Notes under the pieces: model-generated
Seen by the model: the letters and a program-made list of their open reading frames with translations, nothing else
Database searches by the model: none
What the model was told of the DNA's origin: nothing
Made by a program: the position numbers and the translations under genes
Shown here: one piece after another, positions 52,780 through 62,954 of the stretch
How the letters are laid out: each line of letters begins with the position of its first letter
How positions within the stretch are numbered: the stretch's first letter is position 1
Assembly: GCA_002928515.1 (NCBI GenBank)
Contig: PERI01000002.1
Location: 372,001 to 436,000 of the forward strand
DNA: 64,000 nucleotides
From: Hyphomicrobium sp.
GTDB lineage: Bacteria > Pseudomonadota > Alphaproteobacteria > Rhizobiales > Hyphomicrobiaceae
Direction: 5' to 3'

Positions 52780-53343
52780 CTATGTTTTGTGCAATTCCGA
52801 GTTGAGCGGGACTGCGAGTTTCGCAAACTCAGATAAAACTTCGCCATAGACATCGCGTTTGAACGGCACAATGAGGTCGAGCAGTTCGCTGACGGGAGCC
52901 CAACGCCAAGCGACGAATTCCACTTCCAGACCTGGTGGTGGCGTGATGTTGATTTCGCTGTCAGGCCCTATAAAACGATACGCGAACCAGCGTTGCTTTT
53001 GGCCACGATAGCGACCGCCCCAGGCCTTACCGATGAGGTCGCGCGGAAGGTCGTAATGCACCCAGCTCGGGAACTCGGCGATTTGTTCGACTGACGTTAT
53101 GGCCGTTTCCTCGCGCAATTCACGGCGTGCCGCCGCACTGGGATCTTCGCCGTCATCAATGCCGCCCTGTGGCATTTGCCACCAAGCTCCGCGTCCTTCG
53201 GCTTCGTTTTTGGCATCGGCGCGACAGCCGATCCAGACGAGGCCTTCGCGATTAATGACCATTTGGCCGACGCAGGGGCGATAGCCAAGGTTGGCGTATG
53301 GATCGGGATTGTCGCTTGACGGCGTTGGGGGTGGTTTCGACAA
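52780..53343 (-). CDS. rppH: RNA pyrophosphohydrolase RppH
   Basis: The 187-residue Nudix enzyme contains YRPCVGQMVINREGLVWIG, WQMPQGGIDDGEDPSAAARR, ELREETAITS and WGGRYRGQKQRWFAYRF. These are the rhizobial RppH marks; the final position of the box is Ile-Thr rather than Gly-Ile. It acts on triphosphorylated mRNA ends. It lies downstream of ctpA on the same strand but after a terminator, so it probably has its own promoter. Confidence 0.93.
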   Translation of the reverse strand: MSKPPPTPSSDNPDPYANLGYRPCVGQMVINREGLVWIGCRADAKNEAEGRGAWWQMPQGGIDDGEDPSAAARRELREETAITSVEQIAEFPSWVHYDLPRDLIGKAWGGRYRGQKQRWFAYRFIGPDSEINITPPPGLEVEFVAWRWAPVSELLDLIVPFKRDVYGEVLSEFAKLAVPLNSELHKT

Positions 53344-53367
53344 GGCTTTTTATCCTGCTTGGCTTGC

Positions 53368-53397
53368 AAAAAGATGGGCGCCACGAGGGCGCCCATC
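53368..53397 (-). terminator. Terminator of the envC-ctpA unit
   Basis: GATGGGCGCC at 53373-53382 pairs perfectly with GGCGCCCATC at 53388-53397 around a five-base loop. On the minus strand it is followed by TTTTTG. It lies about 36 bases after the ctpA stop. Confidence 0.88.
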
Positions 53398-53433
53398 GGT
53401 AGTTCAAATTTGTTTTGGGGATAGCCGAACATA

Positions 53434-54879
53434 TCAGTTCGGTGTGGTCTTCTTTTCTGGCTCAGTGCCAGCCGATGGCGGCGTCGCTGCTGCTTCTGGT
53501 GTAGCAGGCGGCGTGGTGGTTGCAGCCTTGTTGGCAGCCGGCGGCTCTTTCGCTGTGCCACGTAGGAACGACAGCGCATACTGGAGCTGCGTGTCCTTTT
53601 CAGGCTCTTTGGGAACGTAAGACGATGAGCCGGAAACTTCTTCCTTCTTCTCTTCGGTCTTATCCGAACCTTCGGTTTTTTCCGTGCCGTCAGCATTCTT
53701 CAAATGGCCGCGCAAGCTGGCTTCACCGCGTGGCTTTTCATTGGCCATTTTAGCTTTGAGATCGTCGGGCAATTCCTCTTCGATCAAGATGTCGGGATCG
53801 ATACCTTTGGCTTGGATCGAACGATTGGATGGCGTGTAATAGCGCGCTGTGGTCAAACGGATCGCGCCATTGGCACCGAGCGGAATAATCGTTTGCACCG
53901 AGCCTTTGCCGAACGACCGTGTGCCTATGATGGTGCCGCGCTTATGGTCTTGCAAAGCACCGGCCACAATTTCGGATGCCGAAGCAGACCCGCCATTGAT
54001 CAGCACGGCAATTTTCTTGCCGTCTGTCAGGTCGCCGGGACGGGCATTGGCACGCTGGGTTTCTTCGTTATTACGGCCCTTGGTCAAAACAATCGCGCCG
54101 CGCTCAAGGAAGTCATCGGAGACAGCAATCGCCTGATCCAACAAACCGCCAGGGTTGTTGCGCAAGTCAATGATGTAACCTTTGAGTTTTGGGCCGATCT
54201 CTTTGTTCAAATTTTCAATCGATTTGACGACGTTCGCGTGCGTTTGTTCGTTGAACGTAGAGACCTTGATGTAAGCGACATCGTCTTCTGCGCGCGCCTT
54301 AACTGCGTTGATACGGATGACATCGCGCGTGACTTTCACGTCGAAGGGTTCATCCTTACCTTTGCGCATGATTGTCAGTGTGATTGGCGTATTCACCGGT
54401 CCGCGCATTTTCTCGACGGCCTGTTCCAGTGTCAGTCCAGTGATCTGCTCGTTGTCGAGGTGGGTGATCAAATCGTTCGATAGGATGCCGGCTTTGGCTG
54501 CTGGCGTTTCATCGATCGGGGCAACCACTTTGATGACGCCGTTCTCCATCGTCACTTCGATGCCCAGACCACCGAACTCACCGCGCGTTTGCACCTGCAT
54601 GTCGCGGAAATTCTTTGGGCTCATGTAGGATGAGTGCGGGTCGAGCGAGGACAGCATGCCGTTGATCGCGTTTTCGATCATCTGAGTGTCGTCGGGCTTT
54701 TCGACATACTCAGAGCGCACGCGCTCAAACACGTCGCCGAACAAATCGAGCTGTCGATAGAGCTCGGAGTTCTGTGACGGCGTCGCCGAATACGTTTGCG
54801 TGACGTTCATGAATGTCGTGGCGGCGGCAAGCCCCGTCATCAGCAGAAACGTCCAGAATGCATAATCAGTCTTGCGCAT
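53434..54879 (-). CDS. ctpA: Carboxy-terminal processing protease, S41 family
   Basis: Ctp is a periplasmic serine protease that trims C-termini of envelope proteins. The 481-residue protein has a membrane anchor or signal (DYAFWTFLLMTGLAAATTF), a PDZ domain (EVTMENGVIKVVAPIDETPA, LSNDLITHLDNEQI) and the S41 catalytic domain with INGGSASASEIVAGALQDHK and the Lys of TRSFGKGSVQT. A Pro/Ala/Thr-rich tail of about 60 residues follows. Its ATG shares one base with the stop of the EnvC-like gene (TAATG), a sign of translational coupling. Confidence 0.95.
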   Translation of the reverse strand: MRKTDYAFWTFLLMTGLAAATTFMNVTQTYSATPSQNSELYRQLDLFGDVFERVRSEYVEKPDDTQMIENAINGMLSSLDPHSSYMSPKNFRDMQVQTRGEFGGLGIEVTMENGVIKVVAPIDETPAAKAGILSNDLITHLDNEQITGLTLEQAVEKMRGPVNTPITLTIMRKGKDEPFDVKVTRDVIRINAVKARAEDDVAYIKVSTFNEQTHANVVKSIENLNKEIGPKLKGYIIDLRNNPGGLLDQAIAVSDDFLERGAIVLTKGRNNEETQRANARPGDLTDGKKIAVLINGGSASASEIVAGALQDHKRGTIIGTRSFGKGSVQTIIPLGANGAIRLTTARYYTPSNRSIQAKGIDPDILIEEELPDDLKAKMANEKPRGEASLRGHLKNADGTEKTEGSDKTEEKKEEVSGSSSYVPKEPEKDTQLQYALSFLRGTAKEPPAANKAATTTPPATPEAAATPPSAGTEPEKKTTPN

Positions 54880-56429
54880 TAGCCTTGTACCTTCTGCTGA
54901 CCTGACACCCACCAGGGATCAGGGTCGATGGGTCGCCCATCTTTACGAAACTCTACGTATAAAACGGACGCGCCGGTTTGTGTCGATGACGATTTGGTAA
55001 CGCCGCCCATCGTGCCGACGGGCTCTGCCGCGAGCACGAATTGACCTGGTTGAACGTCGATTTGCGACAGTCCAGCCAAGAGAATATGATAGCCGTCACC
55101 GGCATTGATGATCAAGAGTTGGCCGTAGCTGCGAAATTCGCCAGCATAAACAATCCAGCCATCGCATGGCGAGGTAATTTGGGCACCATTGCGCGTTTCC
55201 AGGACCATGCCCTTGGATTGGCCGCCGTACTGTGTGCGCTCACCGAATGCCAGCGCGCGTCGCCCTTGGGCTGGCATCGGCAGTTTGGCGCGTGCTGAGG
55301 CAAAAGGAATGGCCGGTTTGATGCGCCCGGGGTTGCCCAAAATCAAGCCCGTCGATGATGGCGCCAATTCAACGATTTGCGGTTTGAGTTTTGGGGGCGA
55401 TAACGCGGCGACCTGGGTCTCTGTTGCCGCTGGCGGCGCTATTGTGACGACACCCGTATCGGCTGCTGCTGGGACAGCGGTGGCGGTAGTTGTGGCATCG
55501 GGAGAATCTGGCGATGTTGGTGTCGCAGAAGCCGTTTCGACAACGACGGATGGGTTTGCCGTATCTGGCGCTGGCGAGGGCGGATCTTTCTTTAACTCGT
55601 TCTGATAGTTGCCAAGAGCACTGACATTGGCTGTGACCGCTTGATCCAGCTTTCCAATCAATTCGGAGAGATCTTCGACATTCTTGCTGATTTCGGCTGA
55701 AGCTTGGCGCACCGCAATCAATTCGTTTTGCCGGTCGGCAATGGTTGATTTCTTGGCTTCCATGAGGTTGGCCAAGCGCGTGCGCGATTCATTCAGCCGA
55801 TCGGTTTCCGCTTGCAGGCGCTGGCCTTCGCTGCGAATGTCGGTCATGACACGCAGCAAATCGTCGAGGCGTTGAGTCAATTGCAGGGCTTGGCCTTTCA
55901 GTTCAGGAAAGGCCGACGATAACAGCATGGCGCTGCGCACCATCTTCAAAGCATCTTCGCGGCGTGTAATCAAAACGGGCGGTGGGTTGCGGCCCATCCG
56001 CTGGAGCGCACCCAGCAACGTCGCTATTTGTCCATGACGTTGATCGAGCGAGCCGCGGACAATTTTTTCTTGGGCTTCAAGCTCGACCATCCGGCCTTCA
56101 ATCGACGTCAACTGCGCTTCGCTGCGTTGTACTAAAGCTGCTGTTTCAACCAGACGGGCGTTCAAACGCTCACGCTCGGAGTCGAGATCTGAAACGTCGG
56201 TTTGTAGAGCCTGGGCTTTCTTCTGCGCTTCGCTCAATTGGTTTTGACGCGCGTCAAGTTCGCGCTTGGCTTCATCTGGCCCAATGGTTGCTGCCGTCTG
56301 AGCTGACGTCTGACCTGTTGCCAGCAACGACATGCACAATGCCAAGCATGCTGCGCGCGCAGCTCGACCTTTGGCAGTTGTGGTGATCTGGTGGTTTTCA
56401 GTATCGAAGGGCAAACTTGGTCTCGTCAT
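54879..56429 (-). CDS. EnvC-like murein hydrolase activator (degenerate M23 domain)
   Basis: The protein of about 516 residues has a signal peptide (ACLALCMSLLATGQTSAQT), two long coiled coils (about 50-130 and 175-275), a Pro/Ala/Thr-rich linker and a C-terminal LytM-type domain. In that domain the zinc ligands of active M23 peptidases are missing: QSKGMVLETRNGAQITSPCDG replaces the first His motif, ILLAGLS and LYVEFRKDG replace the HxH. This is the EnvC pattern, in which the domain activates amidases instead of cutting murein. It is translationally coupled to ctpA downstream. ATG at 56456 is an alternative start. Confidence 0.88.
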   Translation of the reverse strand: MTRPSLPFDTENHQITTTAKGRAARAACLALCMSLLATGQTSAQTAATIGPDEAKRELDARQNQLSEAQKKAQALQTDVSDLDSERERLNARLVETAALVQRSEAQLTSIEGRMVELEAQEKIVRGSLDQRHGQIATLLGALQRMGRNPPPVLITRREDALKMVRSAMLLSSAFPELKGQALQLTQRLDDLLRVMTDIRSEGQRLQAETDRLNESRTRLANLMEAKKSTIADRQNELIAVRQASAEISKNVEDLSELIGKLDQAVTANVSALGNYQNELKKDPPSPAPDTANPSVVVETASATPTSPDSPDATTTATAVPAAADTGVVTIAPPAATETQVAALSPPKLKPQIVELAPSSTGLILGNPGRIKPAIPFASARAKLPMPAQGRRALAFGERTQYGGQSKGMVLETRNGAQITSPCDGWIVYAGEFRSYGQLLIINAGDGYHILLAGLSQIDVQPGQFVLAAEPVGTMGGVTKSSSTQTGASVLYVEFRKDGRPIDPDPWWVSGQQKVQG

Positions 56430-56685
56430 CTTCGTGGGAGAGGGGCCGCCGCGCATCCGTCTCAGTATGTGATCTAAGGTTAAATTCTAGGCCGCTCAGT
56501 GAAGCATCATCCAGCCATCAGGATTAAGGCTTTTCTTGAGGTTGGCAACTTGCAATTGCGTAATGAAAGCAAGGGTTCGGTCGATACGTCAGTGTATCGT
56601 GCAAGCCTCTTTTATGTTCGATTTGCGTTGCCGCCATGGCCAATCACGCATAACTAGTGGGATGCTCGGCTGAGAGATTACTCCC

Positions 56686-56874
56686 ATGGAAATGTTACTT
56701 TACCATTCAACAACCATCGCCGTTTTTGCGGTGCTGATAATTCTGGTTTTAGGTCTGCGCAGCATGTTGAAGGGCGATAGTCCAAATCTCAGCCAAAAAT
56801 TGATGCGTTGGCGTGTGGGACTTCAGTTTTTCGCGATCCTGGTCATTATGACGTATGTGTTTTTCGGACGATGA
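56686..56874 (+). CDS. Twin-transmembrane small protein (HIG1-like)
   Basis: The 62-residue protein has two helices: TTIAVFAVLIILVLGLRSML and VGLQFFAILVIMTYVFF. Between them is SPNLSQKLMRWRVG, the HIG1/twin-helix loop. Similar small proteins lie before the cobalamin adenosyltransferase gene in many rhizobia. HIG1 proteins in mitochondria assist respiratory complexes; here the role is unknown. Confidence 0.85.
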   Translation: MEMLLYHSTTIAVFAVLIILVLGLRSMLKGDSPNLSQKLMRWRVGLQFFAILVIMTYVFFGR

Positions 56875-56932
56875 TTGGCAGGTTGCGTGTCGCCAAACGG
56901 CCGCTCACGGGCTGCATTAGGATGGGAGCTTC

Positions 56933-57514
56933 ATGGTCGTCTTAAACCGCATTTATACCAAAACGGGGGACGCTGGTACGACTGCGCTCGGTTCCGGTGA
57001 GCGCGTGCCTAAAACATCGGTGCGGATTGCCGCCTATGGCACTGTCGATGAAACCAACGCGCAGATCGGCATGGTGCGGGTGCATCTGGCCGGTGCCGAT
57101 ATCGCTGTCGATGAAATGTTAGGTCGTATTCAAAACGACCTGTTCGATTTAGGTGCCGATTTATGCGTGCCAGATCGCGGCGAGAAACTTCCCTATGAGC
57201 CGCTGCGCATGTCGGATGCGCAGGTAAAGCGGCTGGAAGATGAGATCGACCAGATGAATGCTGTTTTGCAGCCTTTGAAGTCTTTCATACTGCCAGGGGG
57301 CACACCGGCTGCGGCGGCACTGCATGTGGCGCGAACGGTCAGCCGTCGTGCCGAGCGCATCATGGTCGAACTTGCAAGCCTACCCAATGAGCCGGTGAGT
57401 TCTGCGGCTTTGAAGTATATCAATCGACTTTCAGATTTTCTATTTGTTGCTGGTCGTTATGTAAATGATCACGGCAAAGCCGACGTGCTTTGGGTTCCGG
57501 GTAAAAACCGCTGA
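56933..57514 (+). CDS. Corrinoid adenosyltransferase, PduO type
   Basis: The enzyme makes adenosylcobalamin from cob(I)alamin and ATP. The PduO signature YTKTGDAGTTALGSG, AAYGTVDETNAQIG and the RTVSRRAERIMVEL helix are present; length 193 residues is normal. The product is the cofactor of methylmalonyl-CoA mutase and others. No cobalamin riboswitch was recognised in the short upstream gap. Confidence 0.95.
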   Translation: MVVLNRIYTKTGDAGTTALGSGERVPKTSVRIAAYGTVDETNAQIGMVRVHLAGADIAVDEMLGRIQNDLFDLGADLCVPDRGEKLPYEPLRMSDAQVKRLEDEIDQMNAVLQPLKSFILPGGTPAAAALHVARTVSRRAERIMVELASLPNEPVSSAALKYINRLSDFLFVAGRYVNDHGKADVLWVPGKNR

Positions 57515-57551
57515 CGGCGAAGTGCTTGCAAATTCGAGAGGGTCGCCCGCA

Positions 57552-58241
57552 GTGTTTGTTCCCTTAGGTGATGACAATACGCTCAAAGCCATTCGCTTTC
57601 AGTATGTGACCGTCACATTGATTGCTCTCAACGTGTTGGTGTTTTTATTTCAGTCGTCGATAGGTGGTGATCAAGCTCTCATTGCGAGCTTTGCTGTGGT
57701 GCCCCAGGAATTGTTTCAAGCTGGCATGTTCGATTCTAGCGCTGCAGTTTCCAGCGATCTGATCCCTGTTCCCGAACGGGCGACGTTGATCTCCTATATG
57801 TTCTTTCATGGCGATGCCATGCACCTGATCGGCAACATGCTGTTTTTGTGGGTGTTCGGGGATAACGTTGAGGATGCGCTCGGGCACGGGCGTTATCTGG
57901 TTTTTTACCTGATTTGCGGAGTGGCGGCGGCGCTGTTGCACGCGGCCATCTTGCCTGAGAGTTCGGATGCTTTGATCGGTGCGAGTGGCGCGGTGTCCGG
58001 CGTGATTGCGGCTTATCTCATGTTACATCCCCGCGTCGGGGTTTGGGTTCTCGCATTCAAATTCTTGCCTTTGAAAATTACGGCTGCCCTCGCCCTGGGC
58101 ATTTGGATTGCTTTGCAGGTGGTTATGGTCATGCTGCCGCAAGTTGGTCCTACGGCATGGTGGGCTCATATCGGAGGTCTTATTGCCGGGGCTGTTTTGA
58201 TCCTCGTGATGCGGCGGCGCGGTGTGCCTTTATTCAGCTAG
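57552..58241 (+). CDS. Rhomboid family intramembrane serine protease
   Basis: The 229-residue protein has about six membrane helices, starting YVTVTLIALNVLVFLF. Active site Ser145 is in DALIGASGAVSGV and His206 in WWAHIGGLIAG, as in rhomboid proteases, with HLIGNMLFLWVFGDNVED the family loop. It cuts other membrane proteins; substrates unknown. I use the GTG at 57552 with GAGGG upstream, because a longer reading would overlap the adenosyltransferase. Confidence 0.9.
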   Translation: MFVPLGDDNTLKAIRFQYVTVTLIALNVLVFLFQSSIGGDQALIASFAVVPQELFQAGMFDSSAAVSSDLIPVPERATLISYMFFHGDAMHLIGNMLFLWVFGDNVEDALGHGRYLVFYLICGVAAALLHAAILPESSDALIGASGAVSGVIAAYLMLHPRVGVWVLAFKFLPLKITAALALGIWIALQVVMVMLPQVGPTAWWAHIGGLIAGAVLILVMRRRGVPLFS

Positions 58242-58529
58242 CCCATGTCGCTTTGAAGTGCGGGTCACGTTATTCAGGGCATTGAAAGCTAACATTTATT
58301 CCAGGCTCATTTAACCGCCCGGCGCGACGCCTTGCGGCAATTGACTTCATTTGAGCCCAACCGTAGCTTCCACACTTCGCACATGCGAAGGTGACGCTGA
58401 ACAGCGGCTTATGCTGAATTTTATCGCATTTATCTCTGGTCGCGTTTCGAACACTCCACGGTCGCGCAAAAATGTCGGCCAAGCTTTGAAAAAAGAAGAA
58501 TTGGGAGCGCCAGGGCTCTGGCGGAAGGC

Positions 58530-59285
58530 ATGAAAATTATTGTGCCCGTAAAGCGGGTCGTTGATTACAACGTCAAAATTCGCGTCAAGCCGGACGGATC
58601 GGGTATCGATTTGGCGAACGTCAAAATGTCGATGAACCCTTTCGATGAAATTGCCGTCGAAGAAGCAGTACGCATGAAAGAAAAGGGTGGCGCGAGCGAA
58701 GTCGTCATCGTTTCGATCGGATCGACGAAGGCCCAAGAGACTATTCGCACAGCACTAGCCATCGGCGCAGACCGTGGCATTCTCATTGAAACGCCAGATG
58801 GCGCCACTGTTGAGCCGCTGGCTGTTGCAAAACTGCTGAAAGCTATCGTCGAGGCCGAGAAACCCGACATGGTCATTTTGGGTAAGCAGGCGATTGACGA
58901 TGATTCCAATCAGACGGGTCAGATGCTCGCCAGTTTGCTGGGCTGGGCTCAAGGCACCTTTGCATCGAAAGTTGAAGCATCGGCCGATGGCGTCTCGGTG
59001 ACGCGTGAAGTCGATGGCGGTCTCGAAACGGTGCGGCTGAAATTGCCAGCGGTTGTGACGACGGATTTGCGCTTGAACGAACCGCGCTATCCATCTCTCC
59101 CCAATATTATGAAGGCCAAAAAGAAGCCGCTCGACATCAAGAAGCCAGATGATTTCGGCGTGGACATCGCACCACGACTGAAAGTTCTGAAAACATCAGA
59201 ACCTGCTACGCGAAAAGCTGGGATCAAAGTGTCCAGCGTGGCGGAATTGGTGCAGAAACTTAAAACCGAAGCTGGAGTGCTCTAA
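58530..59285 (+). CDS. etfB: Electron transfer flavoprotein subunit beta
   Basis: EtfB with EtfA carries electrons from acyl-CoA and other dehydrogenases to ETF-ubiquinone oxidoreductase. The 251-residue protein starts [19 protein letters not shown] and contains [40 protein letters not shown] and [11 protein letters not shown]-like [21 protein letters not shown]. Its stop overlaps the etfA start by one base (TAATG). The 288 bases upstream hold no gene. Confidence 0.97.
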   Translation: MKIIVPVKRVVDYNVKIRVKPDGSGIDLANVKMSMNPFDEIAVEEAVRMKEKGGASEVVIVSIGSTKAQETIRTALAIGADRGILIETPDGATVEPLAVAKLLKAIVEAEKPDMVILGKQAIDDDSNQTGQMLASLLGWAQGTFASKVEASADGVSVTREVDGGLETVRLKLPAVVTTDLRLNEPRYPSLPNIMKAKKKPLDIKKPDDFGVDIAPRLKVLKTSEPATRKAGIKVSSVAELVQKLKTEAGVL

Positions 59286-60220
59286 TGTCCATTCTTCTCC
59301 TGGCGGAGCACACCAACGATGCGCTTTCGCAAGCCACTGCGAAAGCCTTGTCAGCGGCCAAGGAGCTCGGCGGCGAAGTTCACATTCTCGTCGCAGGCTC
59401 AAATTGCAAAGCTGCGGCGGAAGCTGCAGCGAAACTTGACGGCGTCACGAAAGTGCTGGTCGCAGATGCCCCGCATCTTGCCAACGCTCTTGCTGAGGAA
59501 ATTGCGGAAGTTCTTCTCGCACTCGTCGGGCCATACAAAGCGATCGTCGCGCCAGCGACTGCGTCGGGTAAAAATATTCTCCCGCGCGTAGCAGCCAAAC
59601 TCGACGTCATGCAGATTTCCGACATCACGAAAGTGATTTCGCACGATACTTTCGAGCGACCGATTTATGCCGGCAATGCCATCCAAACGGTCCAATCTTT
59701 GGAAGCGAAGAAAGTCATTACGGTTCGCACGGCTGCATTTCCTGTGGCACCAGAGGGCGGCTCAGCGGCTATCGAAGCGATTTCTGCACCCGCTGCCGTC
59801 GGTGCTTCGGCCTTCGAGAAGGCCGAATTGACCAAGTCCGATCGTCCTGAATTGACAGCCGCCAAAGTGATTATCTCGGGCGGTCGCGGCATGGGAAATG
59901 GCGAAAACTTTGCCAAGTACATTGAGCCCGTTGCTGACACGCTGGGTGCCGCTATGGGTGCCTCGCGCGCAGCGGTCGATGCTGGCTATGTCCCCAACGA
60001 TTTGCAGGTTGGGCAAACCGGCAAAGTTGTGGCGCCCGAACTCTATATAGCTGTCGGCATCTCGGGTGCGATTCAGCATCTTGCAGGTATGAAAGATTCC
60101 AAAGTTATTGTCGCGATCAACAAAGATGCGGAGGCACCGATTTTTCAAGTAGCCGACTATGGACTTGTCGCTGACCTGTTCCAGGCTCTGCCGGAACTTG
60201 AGGCCGAACTGAAAAAATAG
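59285..60220 (+). CDS. etfA: Electron transfer flavoprotein subunit alpha
   Basis: EtfA binds the FAD of the ETF dimer. Its FAD domain near the C-terminus shows [59 protein letters not shown] and [16 protein letters not shown]. The 311-residue length is normal. It is one base into the etfB stop, so the pair is translated together. Confidence 0.98.
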   Translation: MSILLLAEHTNDALSQATAKALSAAKELGGEVHILVAGSNCKAAAEAAAKLDGVTKVLVADAPHLANALAEEIAEVLLALVGPYKAIVAPATASGKNILPRVAAKLDVMQISDITKVISHDTFERPIYAGNAIQTVQSLEAKKVITVRTAAFPVAPEGGSAAIEAISAPAAVGASAFEKAELTKSDRPELTAAKVIISGGRGMGNGENFAKYIEPVADTLGAAMGASRAAVDAGYVPNDLQVGQTGKVVAPELYIAVGISGAIQHLAGMKDSKVIVAINKDAEAPIFQVADYGLVADLFQALPELEAELKK

Positions 60221-60287
60221 CCGACGGCCGATGACTTGATCGACTAGCGCGCGCACGACACTATTGCCTTGTGAAGGAATGCTCCGA

Positions 60288-61217
60288 ATGCCTCAAGTCT
60301 CCAAGCTTAGCGACAAGAGCAAGGCAGGTCCGAAGCCCTCGCGGTCGATAGCCAAGGTGGGGATTATCGGGGCGGGGCAAATGGGCAGCGGCATTGCCCA
60401 TGTCGTTGCGCTATCTGGCTATACGGTTGCGCTCAATGACCTAAAGCGCGAGTCCTACGATAAAGGCATCGAGCTTATCGGCCATAATATGACGCGTCAG
60501 GTCGCTAAGGGTTTGATCAAGGATGCCGACAAAGATGAAGCGATTGAGCGGATTACGTTTGCTCCGTCGATGGCAGATTTCGGCGACTGCGACCTTGTTA
60601 TCGAAGCTGCAACAGAAGACGAAGATCTCAAGCATAAGATTTTTGCAGCGCTCTGCCCGCATCTCAAGCCAACGGCCTTGTTGGCATCCAACACATCTTC
60701 AATCTCGATCACGAGGTTAGCTGCAACCACAGACCGGCCTGAAGATTTCATCGGCATGCACTTTATGAATCCGGTGCCGCTGATGGAGCTCGTCGAGCTT
60801 ATTCGTGGCATTGCGACTGAAGACGAAACGTTCGCGACGGCGCGCACATTTGTCGAGAGCCTGGGTAAGAAAATCGCTGTTTCGGAAGATTTTCCAGCCT
60901 TCATCGTCAATCGTATTTTACTTCCGATGATCAATGAGGCCGTCTATACGCTTTACGAGGGCGTCGGGACGGTTGAAGCCATCGATAAGGCCATGAAACT
61001 GGGCGCGCATCATCCTATGGGGCCGCTGGAACTGGCCGACTTTATCGGGCTGGATACATGCTTGAGTGTGATGCAAGTGCTGTATGAGGGCCTGTCGGAT
61101 TCTAAATATCGTCCGTGTCCTCTGCTCGTGAAATACGTTGAAGCCGGATGGCTCGGGCGTAAGACGCGACGTGGATTTTACGATTATCGCGGTGAAAAAC
61201 CGGTGCCGACGCGCTGA
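60288..61217 (+). CDS. 3-hydroxybutyryl-CoA dehydrogenase
   Basis: The NAD(P)-dependent enzyme acts on acetoacetyl-CoA or 3-hydroxybutyryl-CoA, in fatty acid breakdown or polyhydroxybutyrate metabolism. The nucleotide site VGIIGAGQMGSGIAHVVALSG is near the N-terminus, and the FIGMHFMNPVPLMELVE segment carries the catalytic His. DFPAFIVNRILLPMINEAV and GAHHPMGPLELADFIGLD follow. The ATG at 60288 is preferred because AAGGA lies nine bases before it. It follows etfA after 67 bases, the usual rhizobial order. Confidence 0.95.
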   Translation: MPQVSKLSDKSKAGPKPSRSIAKVGIIGAGQMGSGIAHVVALSGYTVALNDLKRESYDKGIELIGHNMTRQVAKGLIKDADKDEAIERITFAPSMADFGDCDLVIEAATEDEDLKHKIFAALCPHLKPTALLASNTSSISITRLAATTDRPEDFIGMHFMNPVPLMELVELIRGIATEDETFATARTFVESLGKKIAVSEDFPAFIVNRILLPMINEAVYTLYEGVGTVEAIDKAMKLGAHHPMGPLELADFIGLDTCLSVMQVLYEGLSDSKYRPCPLLVKYVEAGWLGRKTRRGFYDYRGEKPVPTR

Positions 61218-61307
61218 TATGATTTTCTGATTGGTTTCGTGTTTATTTGGGGCGGTCCGATGGCTGCCCCGTTTTTATATTTTGCGCGCTACCGGTGGAG
61301 GAACGCG

Positions 61308-62066
61308 ATGTCGTCATCAGAAAAAGTTGCATTCGTAACCGGTGCGGGATCGGGCATTGGTCGCGCCGTTGCCATTAAACTGCAATCCGCGGGTTATCAC
61401 GTTGTGCTTACCGGACGTCGTGTCGGTGAATTGGAAGCAACCGCACGTCTGGCACATGCTGGTGGCGGTGACTGTCTTGTCATACCAACGGACGTATCTG
61501 ATCAAAAGTCTGTGCAGGCTAGTTTTGCTGCATGTCGCGCTCGTTTCGGTCGGCTTGATGTTTTGTTCAATAATGCTGGTACCTTTGCACAAGGTACGCC
61601 GATCGAAGATGTATTGCTGGAAGACTGGAAGCGTGTTGTCGATGTGAATTTGACCGGTGCTTTCTTATGTGCGCAAGAAGCCATTCGGATCATGAAAGCG
61701 CAGACGCCCAACGGTGGCCGCATCATCAATAATGGCTCGATATCGGCGTACGTTCCACGGCCTTTGTCCGCGCCCTATACCGCAACAAAGCACGCCATGA
61801 CTGGGCTTACGAAATCAATTTCGCTCGACGGGCGTGCACATAATATCGCGTGCTCGCAGATCGACATTGGGAATGCTGCAACCGACTTCACGGCGAAAAT
61901 GGCGTCGGGGATTTTACAAGCCAACGGGCAAGTGATGATCGAGCCGCGTATGGATGCCGATCATGTTGCCGATGCTGTTCTTTACATGGCGAACTTGCCG
62001 CTCGAAGCCAACGTGCAATTTATGACCGTGATGGCCACGGCGATGCCGTTCATAGGACGCGGTTAA
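61308..62066 (+). CDS. Short-chain dehydrogenase/reductase
   Basis: The 252-residue classical SDR has the nucleotide motif TGAGSGIG near residue 10, NNAG (LFNNAGTF), and the catalytic Ser and YTATK (Tyr-x3-Lys). The [22 protein letters not shown] segment after it fits a group of unnamed rhizobial SDRs. Substrate unknown. ATG at 61308 has GGAGG six bases upstream. Its end faces the fasciclin gene across a hairpin. Confidence 0.9.
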   Translation: MSSSEKVAFVTGAGSGIGRAVAIKLQSAGYHVVLTGRRVGELEATARLAHAGGGDCLVIPTDVSDQKSVQASFAACRARFGRLDVLFNNAGTFAQGTPIEDVLLEDWKRVVDVNLTGAFLCAQEAIRIMKAQTPNGGRIINNGSISAYVPRPLSAPYTATKHAMTGLTKSISLDGRAHNIACSQIDIGNAATDFTAKMASGILQANGQVMIEPRMDADHVADAVLYMANLPLEANVQFMTVMATAMPFIGRG

Positions 62067-62094
62067 ATGACCTGTGTAGATTGCATAGGAATTT

Positions 62095-62126
62095 CCGACC
62101 AGACCTCATGACAGAGATCTGGTCGG
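62095..62126. terminator. Hairpin between convergent genes
   Basis: CCGACCAGA at 62095-62103 pairs perfectly with TCTGGTCGG at 62118-62126 around a 14-base loop, between the SDR stop and the fasciclin stop. No clear T run on either side, so terminator function is uncertain. Confidence 0.5.
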
Positions 62127-62194
62127 CCCCGCTTTCCGTGCCGATCCAATATGGGGGGACGGTTCGCACCGGCACAGAAAAGCGCTATTTGAGA

Positions 62195-62779
62195 TTAGTT
62201 TGGAAGAAGAACCGTATCGACGACGTGGATCACGCCGTTAGACTGGTTGACGTCGGCAATGGTGATCTTGGATTTGTCACCCTTTGCATCGACGACAACC
62301 CATGCGCCGTTGTCGCTCATCACTGTGATGGTGCCGCCAGCAACAGTTTTGAGTTCGACCTTTCCGCTGTTGGCTTTTGCCTTGGCTTCGAGATCGGCTG
62401 CCGACATTTTGCCGGCGACGACGTGATACGTGAGAATGCCGGACAACTTCTCTTTGTTTTCTGGCTTCAAGAGTGTTGGCACGGTGCCTTCAGGCAACTT
62501 TTCAAAGGCTGTGTTTATAGGCGCAAACACTGTGAAAGGACCCTTGCCTGACAACGTGTCAACGAGACCTGCTGCCTTGACGGCTGCAACGAGAGTTGTG
62601 TGATCCTTAGAGTTCACAGCATTCTCGATGATATTCTTTGATGGGAACATTTCAGCGCCACCGACGCTGACGGTCTTTTCTTTCATTTCTGCAAATGTTG
62701 GCGTTGCGATTGCGCCGAGAGATAAGCTCAATGCGAGAGCTGATGCTCCAAGTAACGAGGCGCGGATGGATTTAGACAT
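62195..62779 (-). CDS. Secreted fasciclin (FAS1) domain protein
   Basis: The 194-residue exported protein has a signal peptide (SLLGASALALSLSLGAIATPTFA) and one FAS1 domain: DHTTLVAAVKAAGLVDTL, KGPFTVFAPINTAFEKLP, LTYHVVAGKMSAADLEA and SNGVIHVVDTVLLP. FAS1 domains mediate adhesion or binding. It lies downstream of an ECF sigma and anti-sigma pair on the same strand, the same three-part set seen with SigK-RskA and MPT83/MPT70 in mycobacteria, so it is a likely target of the sigma factor. Confidence 0.93.
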   Translation of the reverse strand: MSKSIRASLLGASALALSLSLGAIATPTFAEMKEKTVSVGGAEMFPSKNIIENAVNSKDHTTLVAAVKAAGLVDTLSGKGPFTVFAPINTAFEKLPEGTVPTLLKPENKEKLSGILTYHVVAGKMSAADLEAKAKANSGKVELKTVAGGTITVMSDNGAWVVVDAKGDKSKITIADVNQSNGVIHVVDTVLLPN

Positions 62780-62954
62780 CGGTATATTCTCCGGGGTTAT
62801 TCATGCGCATCAACATAGATGCGCAACGAAGTAACGATGCGGAGATCGCTCGGTTTCACTGAAAGTAGTTTTTAAATTTATGTTATTTTGTGATCCATCG
62901 CAGTATCGCCATCATTGCGAACTGAGCATCACACTTATGATCGTCTGGTGACTG

